Part shown: piece by piece, positions 6,467-7,685 of the stretch
How the letters are laid out: each line of letters starts with the position of its first letter
How positions within the stretch are numbered: the stretch's first letter is position 1
DNA from: Alphaproteobacteria bacterium
Lineage (GTDB): Bacteria; Pseudomonadota; Alphaproteobacteria; Rickettsiales; UBA1997
DNA: 7,685 bases
Direction of reading: 5' to 3'
Assembly (NCBI GenBank): GCA_016869775.1
Contig: VGDJ01000059.1
Location: 1-7,685 of the forward strand
Notes under the pieces: generated by a model
The model's database searches: none
The model's input: the letters and a program-made list of their open reading frames with translations, nothing else
Told to the model about the DNA's origin: nothing
Made by a program: the position numbers and the translations under genes

Positions 6467-6775
6467 ATGTTACCAAATAAAAATTCTGTTAATAGTTCTG
6501 TAAATACAAACGAAAATGAAGATAGTTTCGTAAAAGTATCGCTTGTAAATCAAAGTGTTTTTATTCGCAAAAAAAAGTCTTGTCCACTCAGAGATATTGA
6601 TATATCCGAAATTGATTACAAAAATTTAAAACTACTTAATAAATTTATTTCTGAACGTGGAAAAATAATTCCAAGTCGTATAAGTAATGTTGAAATAAAA
6701 AAACAGAGAGCTATTGCAAATGCTATTAAAAAAGCTCGCTTCTTAGCATTAATTTCTCCGATTAAAAAAGACTAA
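6467..6775 (+). CDS. rpsR: 30S ribosomal protein S18
   Basis: S18 binds S6 and the central domain of 16S rRNA on the 30S platform. The conserved block starts at VFIRKKKSCPL (residues 31-41), then IDYKNLKLLNKFISERGKII (49-68), and ends with PSRISNVEIKKQRAIANAIK (69-88) and KARFLALI. The total is 102 residues, against about 75 in E. coli. The excess is an N-terminal extension of about 30 residues rich in Asn and Ser. Extended S18 N-termini are known in Rickettsiales, as I recall. The start is set by the AGGAG at 6457-6461. The gene lies 8 nt after rpsF and 16 nt before rplI. Confidence 0.96.
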   Translation: MLPNKNSVNSSVNTNENEDSFVKVSLVNQSVFIRKKKSCPLRDIDISEIDYKNLKLLNKFISERGKIIPSRISNVEIKKQRAIANAIKKARFLALISPIKKD

Positions 6776-6791
6776 TTTAACTCCCTTAAAA

Positions 6792-7400
6792 ATGAAAGTT
6801 ATCCTTATTGATGTTTTGCCAAAACTCGGAAAAATTGGCGATGTTGTAGTTGTTAAAAATGGCTATGCTAAAAATTTTTTAATTCCAAATAAAAAAGCTA
6901 TTTGTTTTACCAATGATAACTACAAAACATTTGAAGCTAAGAAAAATCACTTTGAGCTAGAGAGTGCAAAAAAACTTGATATTTCTAATAAAGTTAAATC
7001 TGCTCTTGAGGGAAAAGATATCGTAATTATCGAAAATGCCTCTGATGATGGTCGTCTTTATGGATCAGTTAATTCATCGGTAATTTCTTCAAAAATTAAT
7101 GAAGCTGTTGGTGAAAAACTCGTTGAAAAATCATCTATTTTTTTAAATAAGCCAATTAAAGAAGTTGGAATATATGATATAAAATTAGTCTTGCACAGTG
7201 AATCTGCTTTTGTGATAAAACTAGTCGTTAGCAGAAGCGATTCAGAAGCGCAAGCTCTTCTCAATCCGTCAAAAAAATCAAAATCTAAAGAAAAAGTTGA
7301 TAATGAAAAAACCGTTTCTGATGCAATTAATTCCTCCAGTGATTCTGTCGATAAGGCTATCAAAAAAAACAGAAAGAAGAAAACAAATTCCGAAGAATAG
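6792..7400 (+). CDS. rplI: 50S ribosomal protein L9
   Basis: L9 binds 23S rRNA near the L1 stalk with its N-terminal domain and extends a long helix and C-terminal domain along the surface of the ribosome, helping maintain reading frame. The signature GKIGDVVVVKNGYAKNFLIP (residues 13-32) is the L9 rRNA-binding motif. The C-terminal domain includes DDGRLYGSV (85-93) and runs to about residue 150. Residues 151-202 are an extra Lys/Ser-rich tail that looks disordered and ends in KKNRKKKTNSEE. The E. coli protein has 149 residues, but longer L9 proteins are common in alphaproteobacteria. The gene follows rpsR by 16 nt without a Shine-Dalgarno sequence. A terminator-like hairpin begins directly after its TAG stop. 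Confidence 0.97.
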   Translation: MKVILIDVLPKLGKIGDVVVVKNGYAKNFLIPNKKAICFTNDNYKTFEAKKNHFELESAKKLDISNKVKSALEGKDIVIIENASDDGRLYGSVNSSVISSKINEAVGEKLVEKSSIFLNKPIKEVGIYDIKLVLHSESAFVIKLVVSRSDSEAQALLNPSKKSKSKEKVDNEKTVSDAINSSSDSVDKAIKKNRKKKTNSEE

Positions 7401-7425
7401 TTTAGATATTTTTATCTAAAGTTTT
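7401..7425 (+). terminator. Candidate intrinsic terminator of the rpsF-rpsR-rplI operon
   Basis: TTTAGATA (7401-7408) and TATCTAAA (7413-7420) form a perfect 8-bp stem with a TTTT loop, directly after the rplI stop. A short T run (7422-7425) follows. Position strongly suggests a terminator. The stem has only one G-C pair and the T tract is short, so termination may be partial or may rely on other factors. Confidence 0.5.
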
Positions 7426-7501
7426 CCTTAGAAGTTCTTTAATAAGTTTTTAATCCCCCATTGACCTCTTTTTAAAATAGCCAGTAAACGTTATCTTTAG
7501 T

Positions 7502-7519
7502 ATTTAAATGAATTTAAAT
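7502..7519. repeat. Inverted repeat ATTTAAAT-GA-ATTTAAAT
   Basis: Two copies of the self-complementary octamer ATTTAAAT are separated by GA, so the site is both a direct and an inverted repeat. It could be a protein-binding site or simply AT-rich sequence; it contains no G or C except the central G. Confidence 0.25.
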
Positions 7520-7585
7520 TTATTTACTCATATATAAAAGTGACTAATTCCATCATTATAAATACTATTCTTATAAAAATTTAAT

Positions 7586-7605
7586 TGGCTTCTTCGGGAA
7601 AGCTA
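7586..7605. ncRNA. Hairpin with cUUCGg tetraloop, unassigned structured RNA element
   Basis: The arms TGGCTT (7586-7591) and AAGCTA (7600-7605) pair with one G-U wobble. Above them, after a two-base bulge, C7592 and G7597 close a TTCG loop, the exceptionally stable cUUCGg tetraloop. It is the most GC-rich patch of this gap. No T run follows on the plus strand, so it is not a standard terminator for rplI. On the minus strand a five-T run lies about 10 nt past it, so weak termination of a leftward transcript is possible. It could also be part of a small RNA or leader. Confidence 0.3.
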
Positions 7606-7629
7606 TTATGTGGTTATTTGAGTCTAAAT

Positions 7630-7635
7630 TATAAT
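7630..7635 (+). promoter_or_regulatory. Perfect -10 box TATAAT upstream of the gene starting at 7650
   Basis: TATAAT matches the sigma70 -10 consensus exactly. At 16-18 bp upstream there is no good -35 box and no extended TG. Transcription would begin near 7642, giving a leader of only about 8 nt before the ATG at 7650. A chance match is possible in AT-rich DNA. Confidence 0.35.
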
Positions 7636-7649
7636 TTGAATTTTTGTTA

Positions 7650-7685
7650 ATGAATTATTTAAATACACCTCAAACATTAAATAAA
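7650..7685 (+). CDS. Start of an unidentified gene, 12 codons visible; dnaB possible
   Basis: An ATG at 7650 opens a frame, MNYLNTPQTLNK, that runs off the right edge without a stop. Twelve codons do not identify a protein. A replicative helicase gene (dnaB) often follows rplI in bacteria. DnaB proteins frequently begin with a short variable segment of this kind before a conserved PHNIEAEQ-like motif, so dnaB is the leading guess from position. The TATAAT at 7630-7635 would suit a promoter for it. Open reading over 36 bases is weak evidence on its own. Confidence 0.35.
   Translation, partial: MNYLNTPQTLNK

Larger units (their letters stand above)
7426..7649. other. AT-rich intergenic region downstream of rplI
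   Basis: No coding frame of credible length was found in these 224 bases, and no tRNA was seen. It holds an inverted repeat at 7502-7519, a hairpin with a cUUCGg loop at 7586-7605 and a perfect TATAAT at 7630-7635. A TTGACC at 7461-7466 resembles a -35 box but has no -10 box at a suitable distance. The gap is long compared with others in the window, so it may contain a small RNA or the control region of the next gene. Confidence 0.4.

Noticed and set aside
7058..7363. Minus-strand open frame of 101 codons over rplI
   Set aside because: It is antisense to the L9 C-terminal domain and tail; its Ser/Leu-rich composition mirrors the Lys/Ser/Glu codons of rplI.
7461..7490. Promoter built on TTGACC at 7461-7466
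   Set aside because: No sequence resembling TATAAT lies 16-18 bp downstream.

Overview
The window is a strongly AT-rich, densely packed chromosomal segment, and all nine well-supported genes have housekeeping functions. Protein features point to an alphaproteobacterium. They include the ThrC, RppH and S6 sequences, a CcmF-type (system I) cytochrome c maturation protein, a HolC (chi) subunit of DNA polymerase III, and an S18 with a long N-terminal extension. Strong AT bias, short intergenic gaps and near-absence of Shine-Dalgarno sequences suggest a reduced-genome lineage, such as a Rickettsiales-like or other AT-rich alphaproteobacterium. Retention of threonine synthase argues against a typical obligate Rickettsia. 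This placement is an inference, not a proven identification. The genetic code looks standard: TGA ends holC and tryptophan is TGG.

Layout, left to right. (1) Minus strand: thrC followed by ccmF, whose 3' two-thirds runs off the left edge. (2) A 67-bp divergent control region. (3) Plus strand: rppH and holC, 4 nt apart, converging on the next unit with 36 nt between. (4) Minus strand: smpB followed 12 nt later by recG. (5) A 395-bp divergent gap with no convincing gene, carrying a 14-bp perfect palindrome and an AT-rich hairpin. (6) Plus strand: the ribosomal operon rpsF-rpsR-rplI, ending in an 8-bp stem-loop terminator candidate. (7) A roughly 225-bp AT-rich gap containing a cUUCGg hairpin, an inverted repeat and a perfect TATAAT. 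(8) The first 12 codons of another plus-strand gene, possibly dnaB by position.

The genes cover amino acid synthesis (thrC), respiratory cytochrome maturation (ccmF), mRNA 5'-end processing (rppH), replication and repair (holC, recG), ribosome rescue (smpB) and ribosome structure (rpsF, rpsR, rplI). No phage, transposon, CRISPR, toxin-antitoxin or defence gene is visible, and I found no convincing new system. The best leads are a divergent SmpB tail (a His-to-Tyr change and a shortened tail lacking the usual Trp) and the two unexplained intergenic regions beside the ribosomal operon.
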